The translations under genes were made by a program, and so were the position numbers. Below are positions 33,166-45,523 of a stretch of 64,000 bases of DNA, one piece after another; positions within the stretch are counted from its first letter, which is position 1; the number at the start of each line of letters is the position of its first letter. A model generated the notes under the pieces. The model searched no databases. It saw nothing but the letters and a program-made list of their open reading frames with translations, and had not been told where the DNA came from. The stretch is from Tricholoma matsutake (lineage: Eukaryota > Basidiomycota > Agaricomycetes > Agaricales > Tricholomataceae): NCBI GenBank assembly GCA_026075535.2, contig AP026540.1, positions 12,338,001 through 12,402,000 on the forward strand. The letters are read 5' to 3'.

Positions 33166-34852
33166 TATCTATTACTCACGTTGATACCATTCTTCGTGCA
33201 GCACATTTACATAATTGGTGCAGCAGGTTCACAATTCCTTCCACGAACATTTTCTTTCAGTGATACCCTTGATGCATTCCGTCTACTAAGTATTTTAAAT
33301 GAATATGCAAACCATCACGCACATGAAATGGCGTTTTGACTACCACTTACAGTTGTGATGACTCATGGACTGTTCATATCGGGCATCCAGGAACTTGGAA
33401 GTCTAAGAACTCTGAGAAAGTAAAAGTCTTTAAAGTCACTAAAGTCGAAAGAGAAGGTTCAAAAAGTATTGAGTAAAAGCCCTTGGAGAAAGCCGAAGGC
33501 CTGAAAGTTCGAAGTATAAACCTTGGAGTGCTTGTCGATCTTCGATAAGCAATTTGACCTGCCAATGCTGGAGAGTGCGCACCACAAAGGAAGAGACATA
33601 CTACCACCTTTTTCAGCGATTTGTGAGCTTCGAGATCTTCAAGGGCGACTATCAGCCGACGCATTGCATCTAAGTAAGAGTATATCGTGTCACCGTGAGT
33701 ACTGCGTGTTACGCACCAGCACTCAAAGAATCCCCATCCCTCACTAGCCCTCACTGGCAGCACCTTCGGATCCTCACTTGTTGCCGTATTTGGCTGAGCC
33801 ATTGCGTCCTCTACCTCCACAAGCCCACTCTCCTTGGTAAACCCGGCCGGGTTTACAGGAATTTGTAGAAGGTGATGTTTGAGTTACAGATCGTCTGTCG
33901 CATATTTCTCATTGTGGGGACGGCTGGAGCCTGGGAGCAAGCGACAAGTGTGACGTGAAATATTCACTTGAACAGCTATGATTCATATGCAATACACACT
34001 AGCAGTCCAGCAGTCCCTAACCCGTTAACTGCCAGCATGAATATTCTAGCGCAGTGCTTGAGAGAGCCTGAATGAAGTAGATACGTTGGGATTCTTCGAT
34101 CGAACTGGTCCAATAGTCCTTCGCTCGAAGGCTTCAGTTGCGCGCTTGAACACCGATCGAAAATATCACATACCTGGCTCGCCATGACGCACAGAGGCAG
34201 GCGTGGTAGAGAGAAACGTGCAGTTCCATCCACGCTGGAACGTCGATCGAACGACCCACAATTCATATTCACATATCTGGCAACCAAAAGCAACGGACAG
34301 AGCAGCAACATCATGTAGAGAATAAAAAGAGATGGAGAAGACGCCTCAGGCCCTCTAGATGAGGTCACGGGGAGGGAGGCGAAGTTGAGGCGGCGTGGGC
34401 GAAGTCGGGTGTTTGTGCTAACGCGAAGGCGAAAGGGACAGAGAAGGCGAAAGGATCACCCGACTGATCGCACTAGTTAGCCACCCGTTTAGCGACAATA
34501 CCACTGGCACGCACATCCCAGAGGTTTCCTACGCACGCGTTGTCAGTTACTGCCTCGTATCATAGTTCGTGTTTTATCCGTTACGTTTGATTTGCTTACT
34601 CCTATGCTGTCCTAATCAACACGACAGAAAACCCGTACGCAGAGTACTTACCTCTCGGAAATACGAATCTAGTGCAAGTCACCAATCCAAGTTAGAAGCC
34701 CATAATGGGAACGAAAAATATGTAGGTCATAGTCGTGGCAAATTTGTCAATTGCCCATACACTTCATGCTCAAGTGCTTAAATCAAGCGGTTCTAGGCCT
34801 TAAAATTGCAACACTAAGTCATTATAATTACAACACTATACAACGCACACAC
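33166..34852. other. CpG-rich intergenic DNA, no confident gene
   Basis: The base composition changes here: CG dinucleotides are common (for example cgcgaaggcgaaagggac near 34420), unlike the transposon regions. The longest open stretches, minus 33374-33820 and 33976-34368, have no recognisable domain and weak codon character. The former begins with a plausible MAQPNTATSEDPKVLPVRAS and may be a first exon. Confidence 0.4.
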
Positions 34853-35905
34853 TCACCTCAACACCTGAACCTCCACACACTCCGCAGGGTCTCTAAACAC
34901 CCTCAACAAAACATGCCCCAGCATCTGCGTCCGGGCCCTGTCCACCCACATCTGCGGTCCGTAGTACTTCTTATCCGCTTCTGACATCCCTAGCGATATC
35001 CGCGAAGCCAAGCTACTAGCCGACGACCGTGATAACAGGGACGGAGCGTGAGGGGGTCCGTGCGAAGGATGTGTGTATGGTGGGACGGGTGATGAGATGA
35101 GATGAGGATCGGGTCGGGTTCGGGTTCGTCGGTGAATTGGGCAGGTGAGAAATAGTTTGTGCTTCCGAGGCTTCTTGCTGAATTGGAAAAGGGGCAAGTA
35201 GGAAGCGTGCTCTATCGCCCACGGTGCTGCTTTTGGTGGAGAAAAGAGTCTGGGAGCGAGCCTGAATCCACCCTGTCGGATCGTCGATTGGAGGATAAGT
35301 GTTGTCTTCGTCGCGTATGAACATGGCGAAGATCTGGTGTGGGCGTCCACGAGCGAGACTATGCGGGTGAAGATTGGATTACTGTATAGATTAGATGGAT
35401 AGTACTTACTCAGCGTAGAGCTCGAGATCCTGTTCACCGGTATCCCCGATGACGAAGAATCGAGAATCAGGAAAGGCGTGAGTATGTCGACTACACCTGC
35501 ACGTTTGCGTGTTGCGGGGGCGGAGAGAAGGCCGTTGAAGAGGGAGCGGCCTGCGTAGGATTTGAGTCTGATGGAGCCTTTTTGTGTTTGGTTAGTATCG
35601 ATTTAGGTTTGGAGGGACGAACCTGGGGGTAATTGGGAGATGTAGAGAAATTTGTTGATGACGGGGAGGATCTTGAATGGGCCGTTGGACTGTGGGCTGG
35701 TGAGTAATGATACGGGGATGACAGACTCATGGAGGTCCTTTACGAAGATGCTATGGAACACTGCACGCACTCCAAGAAGGATATTTGATAGTTTTACAGT
35801 GTCTTCGATGTCCGAGATGACGCGGATGTGGAGGATGGATGGAACGGTGGAGGGGAACGCGTCGGAGTAGATGGTTTCACTTGACAAAATGCAGGTGCTA
35901 TTACA
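34853..35905 (-). pseudogene. APP1: APP1-type phosphatidate phosphatase, damaged
   Basis: App1 proteins are actin-patch-associated phosphatidate phosphatases of the HAD superfamily. The minus strand shows the catalytic block VISDIEDTVKLSNILLGVRA with KDLHESVIP, then SNGPFKILPVINKFLYISQL, then LKSYAGRSLFNGLLSAPATR with KRAGVVDILT, then SRFFVIGDTGEQDLELYA, an intron of about 50 nt (gtaagt at 35407 down to about 35359), then GRPHQIFAMFIRDEDN, and the C-terminal GHVLLRVFRDPAECVE. Damage: the first motif reads DIEDT where the family has DIDDT, replacing the second catalytic Asp; the exon expected between ESVIP and SNGPF is missing, leaving two intron ends fused into 24 nt; a one-base loss shifts the frame before SRFFV. 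The N-terminal half of App1 is absent, and its upstream flank is unrelated sequence leading to the tRNA gene. Confidence 0.82.
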
Positions 35906-36158
35906 ACACGTGATCGCGTCACTATTCCCGTATACTTGCCGTACACCCAACGTATACCAGTTGCAGAACCGAAGGCGCACTTGTTACAATTGTTACAATT
36001 TTTACAATAAAAGATCCTCTAGGCCTACGGAAGACTAAGGCCAGCTAACTAGCTACCGTCGACTTTGGTCATACAAAACACATTAAGGATCCCGTGCTCG
36101 TGATTGCCCTGTGCCTGGGCTGTTGATCCATAACTATTGGTAAATTTGCCGTCCGATA

Positions 36159-36244
36159 GCCCGCCTAGCTCAATCGGATAGAGCGTCAGACTCTTAAGAA
36201 GCAAGGCGATCTGAAGGCTGCGAGTTCGACCCTCGCGGTGGGCT
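36159..36244 (+). tRNA. tRNA-Lys(CTT) with a 12-nt intron
   Basis: The cloverleaf is complete: acceptor GCCCGCC pairs with GGTGGGC (one G-U), D arm GCTC...GAGC, anticodon arm TCAGA/TCTGA around CTCTTAA with anticodon CTT, and T arm GCGAG-TTCGACC-CTCGC. Discriminator base is T. A 12-nt intron follows the base 3' of the anticodon, the standard position for nuclear tRNA introns. Internal promoter boxes TAGCTCAATCGG and GTTCGACCC are intact. It reads lysine codon AAG. It lies between the APP1 pseudogene and the Helitron. Confidence 0.95.
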
Positions 36245-36399
36245 AATGTATTGATTCTTTGTGCAAATATGATGCATTTTATTTCTTCATATAGTATACT
36301 CTTTGTCTTTGATTTTTGATTGGTTGACAAAGTATTAGCTACTCCTTTTGTGAATTACATATCACCAAGGAAGGTAACAAGTGTTGCTATCAGAAACAT

Positions 36400-39300
36400 T
36401 GTTGACACAATGCTGATATGATAACTAGCAAACTACTCAATGTTCATAGAACACAAAGGGGAATGTAATGATTTTCTATGTACACTGAAGGAAAATTACT
36501 CTATGAGATCTGTATACAGTCTAACTGGTGGTAAGTGATATAGTAAGTGACCTCTACATAAGCAGTTTTTCAGAGATTGAACATTAATCTTCAACTGGTT
36601 TGAGTGGGCTGCTGCTAGATGCACGGCAGGTCCGAGTTCTCAACAGCTCTGATATACAATGCTGATGTTACACTTCTTGAACAGTTTGTCAACATGTCAG
36701 AGACATGATCCAAGTGTCCTTCATATTCTGTTTGTTGTCCTGTGGCAATTCCATCATGATGCCATACCATGCCATCAGATGTGATGATATGAGCTGTAAA
36801 GTGGTCATTGTGGTGATATGTTACACCTCTGAGCTCATATGTAGTATGTTGTCCATTTCTCTGTGCTATGTTCAAAGACTTTGTCAGTGATGTAGTGTGT
36901 CCTAAAAGGTCAAATGCTAACACGGTAGGAAAATTAAGGAACACATGTGTTCTTATCAAATGCTGATTACAAGAATGACAATGGGATGAGGATTCAACAG
37001 ATAAGCTGTCAACAAAATTTTGGAGGGTGGGAAATGGGGTCAATATTGTAAGTTGGCAGCTGAAAGCAGACATTTCTGCTCGTTGCACATCATGACCATT
37101 GGGGCAATGCATTGAAGATGTTGTAACAGGTTAGGAAGAGGCCAACATGTAGTCAAATATATTTTGGACACTAGTGAATGCTCCCCATACAAACAATGTT
37201 GGATTTAACCTTTGAAAGTGATGTCTAATAAAATCACGGACTTCTTCAAGGGTGTATGTAGGGTTTGGTTGAGTAGTCTGTTCAAAGCTCTTTGCAAGCT
37301 GGCCCAAATGTACATGGTTAGTAGCATCAAATTGATCTGATTGTATAGACTCTAAGACTCATTATTCTGCCAAATGTTATACAGAATAGATATGACTGCA
37401 TCAAAAGCACAACTGTTGTTGTTCCATTGTGTACCTTGTGGCTGAGAAAGCATAGAATCATGGTGCTGTGAATTTTTTTGATGTTCAGTTTTCTTCCGCT
37501 TTAGAGCCAGGAGTTTTTGATTTACACTGATTTTGCATTTCTTGGTATATATAGAAGACTCTGCCTTTGTGCCTTTGGCAGAAACATATGGAGAAATGGT
37601 GGCAGATGGTATTCTTGGTTTTTTTGTGGATGTGTTGCTTTGGTTTTCAATTCTCCAACTTGTGACATTTAGGTTGCTAGACAACTGAAATACATCAGAC
37701 TTACTCCATCATATGGCTTTATGAACAGCATTAGGTATGTAATACTCACCTTTGATTTTACAAAAGGCTATGATAAGGTCATTTCAGCAATCACCAATTA
37801 CTGTAGCATGCAATTTTCCATTGTAGTGCAATGAAGTGATATTATCCAACAGTTCAAGTTCTCTAAATTCTTGGCATAGTGCACCTGATGCACCTCCAGT
37901 AATTTTTTTTTGCATCAAAACCTTGCAATATTACTGTTCCAGCTGCAGATGCACTTCTGGACAGAGTAGTATAATATGATTGGTGACTTCTGCTGCTGTT
38001 AATATCTACAACATTGAATAGTCTTGTTTTACCCTGTGAAGTATAATCAGTCATTGCAAAGTTTGGCAAGACCTCAACTTGATTGCATGGTACATTGAGA
38101 GTTGTGTCATTTGGAAGTACACATTGAGTATTTGTAGTAGTTCTAATCAATGGTACAACATTTACAGGCAAATTAGCCAGTTGAACTGTTTGAGGTGGAT
38201 TTGAGAGTTGGACAAACAACACATCAAGAATACATTGTCCTTTGGAACCTACAGATGATTGCCAATCATAAACAGTGGCTTCCTGACCCTTTGTAATACA
38301 AAGTTCAGTTGCACTATTCCATCTTATAATTATCGGTAAACCACGACACAGAGAAGGTTTTCCAGGAATATTTTTGGAATTAGAGCTAGAGGGTTGATCC
38401 CATAGTAATTTCTGAACACTAGCTGAAATCTGTGGAATTCTTAAATTTCCCAAGGTTCCAAAAGTCTTTCTTCTTTTCTTTTCTCCTTTATCTTATTGTG
38501 TCTTCAGAGTGAAAGTCAGTTAGGGTTTGACCTGTTTCTGCTGCATATCTTTGAGAGCCAAGATCATTGATAACATCTTTTGGAAGCTTTAATGTGGTTA
38601 TAATAGACACATTATGGAATTGTTTGTCATTAACAGATGATTGCCCATCCAGCTCACTTGAAATCTGGGTACGCAAAAAAGCAATATCATTAGATGTGCA
38701 AGCTTTGTAACGCATGTTACTCAAAGCCTCTCATAGTTTGGCATCTTCCACAGTTTGAGTAGTTTGTTGCATGTTCTGACGTAGAATAACAACAGTAGTA
38801 ACTTGATGCCAGAGTGCTTTTCCAATAGCTGCCTCTTGATCTTGACAGCTTGTAGAATTTCTGCCAATAAATCTACTATACAGATAAGCATTTTCCTGCC
38901 CTATAGCTGGAGGTAGTTGGGCAAAATCACCAGAAAATATCATGTTCAGTCCTCCAAATGGTTGTTCAGCATTGTTCATAACATTTGCCAGTCTTTCACT
39001 TATTCTATACATATCCCTGTGGGAGAGCATTGAAACCTCATCCATAAATATATAACTAACTCCCTGTAGCCTCTGTTTTACTTGGGCCAGTTTCATAGCT
39101 GAAGCATGTTCTGTCATGTCATTAATTCCAAACATGTAATGATAAGTTGATCCACCAAGTAAAGCAGCAGCGCTTCCTGTTGGAGCAACAACAATGAATT
39201 TATGGGATTCATTTTTGCGCTTGAAAAATTCAATCAATGCTTTGAAAACCTGGGTTTTTCCTGTTCCACCCATTCCTCCTATATGCATTTTCAATTGCTC

Positions 39301-42300
39301 AGATGAAGAGTGACATGAATGATTAGCTACAATACAGAATGCCCTTTCTTGCTCTGTATTTAGTTGGAATTTATTGACAATTAGATCTATATCAGCTTGC
39401 CAGTCAGTTGAGTGACACTTTTTATTCATATATTCCTTATCTACTACTTTTACATCATTAGAGATTATACCAATATTGGCAGTATCAGTGGAATTATATG
39501 ACATTTCTGGTGCATGTTGAGTACACTCTTCAAGAATTTCTTGTCTTCTGGATCCAACTACTGTATTCCAATCAGATGCTGATTTTATATCACTGACCTG
39601 GGTTGCATTTATATTGAGTTTACAGGATGCATTCTCTGGGTGAACATTAGTCCAACCAAGTCAGATCATAATGTTTTTCATGATAGACATAGATCTTTTC
39701 TGATCATGATATCTTTTGCTTAATTGGTTATCAGATTCAATTTAATCCATGTTCATATGATCTACAGCAAGCTGATCCAGCTGATCAAGAATACAATCTT
39801 GACTTATTTCTTGCATAAGTGACTTATCTTCCATCCAACCAGGCAAAGCAGTTCCCCCCTTTTTTAATTCTGCAAAGAAATCATCTTTTTGGTCAAGACA
39901 TTCATATTGAATATTGAAAATTTTCATTAGTAAAACTTGCTGTGCAGTGAATTTATGAGAGTTAAAGGTTTCATCCCAAGAGCTCTCTTTTGACTTAAAT
40001 TCAGCACCAGTTTGCCAGGGTTTGAACAGAGTTAGCATTGTTGTACAATATTGGTCACCTTGATCACAGTGTGGAAGAGTACGTCCAACAAAGTTAGGTA
40101 CAAGAGCTTGATCAGCAGAAATACAACGTAACCCATGACTTTGCACCAAAGGATGTTCAGAGGTAAATTTTAATATAGATGTATTTTTACCTTCAATAGA
40201 TGACTGTTGATTTCATCAATCTCATCATGAGAATATTCCTCCTCAAACTGAGCCTCTTCTACATCACTATTGTCTTCATCTAACAAAGGCTCTTTTGCAG
40301 CCTTTTTTGCTGCAGAATATGAATATATCATATTTGGTTCTTTTACACCGTCCTATCCAGTCAAACAGTGTCATGTCTTCTACTTCAGTTGGGCAATAAA
40401 TATAATCATATACATTGGACAAACCAATGATTCTGCCTTTGTGTTTCATATGAGCAACTTTTTCTGGAAGTTCATCAGTAAGATCTTCATGCCAAGCTTT
40501 TCTAACTTCATTGACAAAAGACTGCCAATAAAAGGGTACAAACTCATGGCTTGTATAATGGTCTGGATAGCCAAGTAAATACATACATATCATCGGTTGT
40601 CCCATTTCAGATTTTGCACTTATTAAATTGACCATTTTTGTCATAAGCTTCCTTGCCTTTATATGGCAATGTTTATCACTGCCCAGCATTTCAGAGTTCT
40701 TGTGAAATACAGATCTGATTGATTCAAAGACAAAATGTGTTTTTAAACTCATTTTGGTTATATAATCAGACACATATAGCAGTACACCTTTGATTGCAGT
40801 ACCAGATCTTAAACTGGTGACATCTGTATTGCAGTGAAATACATAAGATATGACAGGGGTAAAAGTGTTAATCCAGGGCTCTTTTTTTAAATATTGAGAG
40901 CACCTGTCAATGGATCAACTTCAGTTTCTCCAAAAATTGTGCATGGAAACCGTAATTTACATTTACCCCATATGTTGTCAAGACATCCCTTATATGGCCG
41001 GGCTTTATTCTGTGTACCATCCTGGTTGATATTTGTACTACAAGTATGTATGTTTGATTTTGATATAATATCATCAACAACAGTAGAAAAATATTTCCAC
41101 CAAGTATTCAAACCTTTACATTTATCACAGGCTTCACAATTTTTTTGCATGCTTCAGGAGGTGGCATTGGTAAAGTTTCTGTTGGATCAAGATAACCAGG
41201 CATGTTAGAATTCTTTAAGACATTGGACAGTACATCTTCCTGTTTTCCTGTAATATATTCACCTTGGTAACAACTTTCAAGATATTCTACCATTTGATGT
41301 TGGAATTCTAATTTAGGGTCCATAATACATTCCCTTATGTCATCAGGAGTAAGTCCACCCTTGATCCAAAGCAAAAGATGTATATGGAGAGTCAACCTGC
41401 CTTGCTGCTCTACAGTTCCATAATAAGCTGATGTATCTCCAAATAATCCACAATGATTAGAATTAACTCCAAGTACATGTTTAATAAAATTCTGAACCAT
41501 AAAGTGAAAGAAACATGCACAGGCTACAGGGTTTCTTGCAATGAGATGGTAATGATCATCTGGAACCATGATTTTAGAGTCAAAACTAACTTTATTTCCT
41601 GCATAATATAAAGATATAGGATTTTTTACATCAGCAGGTGAAAGAGTAATATTACCACAATGGTGCTCCTTTAGAAGCTATTAAAGACCAGATCTCATTC
41701 TGCATGTACTTTTTTGCAGTTACTGATCCTGACACTTTACCTCCAATATGATCAAGGTCATGAATAACCTGGAAACAATCAATTTCTTCCTGGTTTGCAG
41801 GTTTCACAATATCTCCTTTAGACATTCTATCTGCAATACTAGCAAGAACATCTTGATTGACATTTAGCAAATGGTTGGTAATATCATCAAATTTTTTTGT
41901 TTCAGCCAGCAGAAATCCCCCTGTAGTTGAAGCCTTAATTTGCTCATGACTAAAGGCAACAAATGGAAAGTTTATATCTGTTTGAAAACACTTGTCATGA
42001 TACATTAGCAAATGTCTCTTATATTCTTTATCTGACAATGTGGTTGAACCAATACCTCCATGACCATAGGGGAAATGCCATGGAAATATTTGAGGATAAA
42101 GACCTGGATTCTGGTAAATTGATTCTAAATGAGCACTTTGTCCAACAGCAAGTACCTTTCCTTTATTTTCCCAGTGTCGCAGAGCTATTGCCTTCTGAGC
42201 ATCTACAGATTTAGTATCCAGCTGGGCACCAGTTAATCCATGAACAATAAAGGGGCATTCTCCTTGAGCAACACCATCATCAATATCTTTATCAAATACA

Positions 42301-43980
42301 CTCATTCCTTCAGGCACTTTATTTGAAGCTTCCTGACGATATTCAATAGATACAGGTGGAGAATCCTCAGGATATTTTGAAAGATTGTCATATGATATTT
42401 CCAAATCACTATAGTCAACATGATTCAATTTCAACCACTCAAGTGCTTTAGCTACATGGTTTTGCCTGACAAGAAGTGGAGTTCGTGAGAGATCTTGTTC
42501 AGTAGGTTTTGAGGGTCCAGTAAACAAGATTGCCAGCACATCATCTAGTTCTTCAACTGGAGGAGGCAAGATATTATATATCTTTGGCACAGGTGATTCA
42601 AAAGCAATAACATTAGCAACCATCTTTCTTAAACCACTTGATCCAACTTTTACAAATAGACAGTTGTGGTGTATATGGGCAACTGGCAGCTTCTCAACAA
42701 AGTTAAGCTGTGACAGGACTTTTGGAACTTTTCCTAGCCACAGATTGTTTGCTAATGCAAGTTGGGGTACTTTACCCTTTTGGATGCTTTGGCAGCAACT
42801 ATCACATACTTGATTGCATTCATAATCAAGAACAGGACCTTTAAATTCAGTAACTTTCTGAGACAAAGAGGAGCATTTAACTCGGGTAACACCTGGTGCC
42901 TCCAGAATACCAAGCATGCCCTTAGTGCCTTTTAAATGGCTCAGTTGTGTAACTGGTACTAACTCACCACATACTGCACAACCTGCTTCTTCCAAACTTG
43001 CTGGCTTTGATGAGTTACACCAGTCAGTAATAATAGCATGGCTTAACTGTTTGGTTAAGGGAGTTGGTGGAAACACTGTTGTATCAACATTATCAGCTTC
43101 CTGATGTTTGTGCCCTTTTTGTCTATCCAATCTTGCTACTTTAGCAGAATTACTTTCATTTTCCTGTTTATCTCTTCATGTTTTGTTGCAATGGTTTCTT
43201 TGCTCACTTGTTTCCTTTCCATAACTCTTTGCCACAGCTATTCTGTGTCTTTTTGCTGGACCATCAAGTACTCCAATGAAAACAAATGTATACATGTTGC
43301 AATTTATACAATCATGATTTTCAAATGCCTGTACCATTTGTTCTTTTGGAACATGGGAACATAGCACAATTTTATGAATGTGTGCAAGTTTGTACAATGT
43401 CTGAACTGGCACATGGGATATGACATCCATTAATGGCATGTTAGCATGCACAAAGTTATCTTGTACAGGACACTTGGCTTGTCCGACATCATCAACATAG
43501 TCTACATATTGAAAAAAAGTTTCAGGAGACACCTCATTGTTGTCTCCTGTAATATAGGGACTTACAGCTGAGTAAGGAAATATATAGGGTTGGCCTCCAC
43601 CTGTTGGTAAATTCTCCACATCATGTGCAAAGAGACCATCAGAAGTGCATGATTGTGATAGCCAGGAGAAGTAGCCAGGCAGTAAGCTTTTGTACTGATC
43701 TTGGGTGACCTGATATGAGCTCTTACCTGCTCCTAAGGTTGTAAATGCAGAAACTATGATGCTGATAAGAACAAGCCATGGTGCATTGTGTGTGAACGAC
43801 AGCAGTTTCCCCTGAAAATGAAGATTAGCAACAAAGGCAACACCAGAAAGATGCTGAGCAGCATTGCATGATGTAATTGGCTGAGGTACAAACAATGATC
43901 GTAATTGAGCGACATAGTCATGTCGGAAGATCTGATTGCGAAGTAGTTGTAAAAGCAACAAGCAGCAATTCATTGCAACA
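36400..43980 (-). mobile_element. Helitron rolling-circle transposon (autonomous type, decayed)
   Basis: A 7.4-kb minus-strand block encodes the Rep/helicase pair that defines Helitrons, which move by rolling-circle replication. Termini were not found: no convincing 5' TC end near 44 kb or hairpin plus CTRR end near 36.3 kb, so the limits given are approximate. The sequence is AT-rich and almost devoid of CpG. The coding region carries stops and frameshifts (see the gene entry), so the copy is inactive as sequenced unless some shifts are sequencing errors. Confidence 0.85.
36615..43973 (-). pseudogene. Helitron Rep-helicase with C-terminal ubiquitin-protease-like domain
   Basis: Order from the N-terminus: an N-terminal region (43973-43180); a cysteine-rich, DUF6570-like region with AVCGELVPVTQLSHLKG and ANNLWLGKVPKVLSQLNFVE (43130-42500); the Rep nuclease with its HUH motif in GRLTLHIHLLLWI (about 41385) and a paired tyrosine motif YVSDYITK (about 40775); PIF1 helicase with Walker A GGMGGTGKTQ, FMDEVSML, GDFAQLPP and NFAMTDYTSQGKTR (39290-38050); then after a 66-nt intron (37751-37686) a cysteine box QWNNNSCAFDAVISILYNIW, a Cys/His pair region (HCPNGHDV, CHSCNQH) and a histidine box YHHNDHFTAHIITSDG (about 36780), which look like a ubiquitin-specific protease. 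Breaks: TGA at 43176 and 38731, stops near 39742 and 39661, and frameshifts near 41653, 41136, 40885, 40300, 38460 and 37905, four of them in runs of A. Confidence 0.85.
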
Positions 43981-44341
43981 TGTCACATAGGAGCAATATA
44001 TGTGTACATAAGCATGCTATAGAAGGTGGAACAATAATAATATGTACAGAAACCAAACTGATTAATCAAAAGCCCACAAGCAATTGCAATGACACTGTCT
44101 GAAAAACAAGCAAACAAGCTACAAAGAGATAAGGCCAGATAACAGGAAGAAGTCCATGGGTTTAATGGAAGTAACAACCGGTGGAACATGGACCTCCAAA
44201 AGAAGACCAAAATACTACTGCTGGAAGGCTGGAAACACTGCAAGGGAGAATCGTTGAGAGTCACCCAGTACATAGACAGTTGGACAATTTGACCAAACTC
44301 CACATACTTACAATCCCCTGTCCTCCATCTGCCTGGCCTCG

Positions 44342-45379
44342 ATGCTGAGTATTGAATCTACCAGATCATGGTCAGCAGAATTAGTTCACAAAATACTATC
44401 CTTTTGCCTTGTAGGCTTTATACTAAACCCAGATGGAAATGATCTACCATTCCATCCAAACTGGTTAGCAATTCGACACACCAGCACCCAATTCCAGGAT
44501 GTTCTTAGCACGTACCCCCATCCATACCAGAACTTTCATGCCAGTTTCACTGGGAAGAACTACAACAATGCATCATCGCTGTTTGCAAAGAGGATCCACC
44601 ATGTCCATGCCCTCCTCACTGTGACACCTTTCTGTGTCTTCCTTACTATGACATTTACAGAATGTACAAACATATTGTTTGCATCTCTGGATGCTGTATT
44701 TGAGAATCTGAAAAGCAGAAACATAACCCAATCGATCTACACCTTATGCATCACCCTTGCATCTCATTTCACTCATCTTATCAATCTCCCTGAATTCCCA
44801 AATGTCACACACATGTATCTTTCCTTGGATGACGACCCTATCTACTCAGGCTCACACAATCGAGACCTGTCAAACAAAAACATTACAGCACATATTGCAA
44901 TCCACATGCCAAAGCTGCAGTATATGGCACTCACCACTAACACTGCCTGGTCTGTTCATGTAACAAAAATAACTGTTCTAAAAATCCTGGTGTTAGACTT
45001 CCTGCGCATGGGATACTTCATAGGGCTTCCAGTGGACAACAAAACAAATCAAGTGACCCTGTGAGAAGTAATTGTGTAGGATGACCCACTGTTTCCTAGC
45101 TTCATTGGCATATCCAACCAACTCACACATCTCTGTCTGTCCATTAGGAATAGTTGGCTCCATGGCATTGACCAACTCGATCTTCCAAACGTCACCAATC
45201 TTGTCATACATACAGTCGGGGTGCATTACGTTCCACAGCCAGAACCAACCATCACCATAAATGCTCCGCAGTTGGAAGTAGGACACTTCCTCCTCAGCGA
45301 TTCATGTAGCATTGATTTCAACAGAAGCACCTTTCCATCTATGTCAAAGAACTGCTCATTTCAACTCCCTGCTATTCAT
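44342..45379 (+). pseudogene. F-box/LRR-like protein, interrupted
   Basis: From ATG at 44342, MLSIESTRSWSAELVHKILS resembles a degenerate F-box (family pattern LPxELVHxILSxCL), which in other proteins recruits targets to an SCF ubiquitin ligase. It is followed by leucine-rich text with spaced segments such as LTHLCLSIRNSWLHGIDQLD, typical of the divergent LRR proteins common in agarics. In the same frame a TGA at 45062 and a TAG at 45077 interrupt it, then the frame continues to a TGA at 45380. CGA and CAG would give these stops by C-to-T change. Assignment is by pattern only. Confidence 0.45.
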
Positions 45380-45523
45380 TGACAACCATGGGCAGCCTGA
45401 CAATGACGCAGGCCTCGGGCACCTGCTGGACACATCAAAACTTCCTCGCCACGTATCCAGAAGTAGAAAGGGCAGTGACACTATTTTTGGCAATGCCACC
45501 AGTGTATCAACCATTGCTCAGCT

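Noticed and set aside
36250..36500. Helitron 3' terminus (hairpin plus CTRR) near ataactagc at 36421
   Set aside because: The CTAG-T match in reverse has no GC-rich hairpin next to it, so the end cannot be placed.
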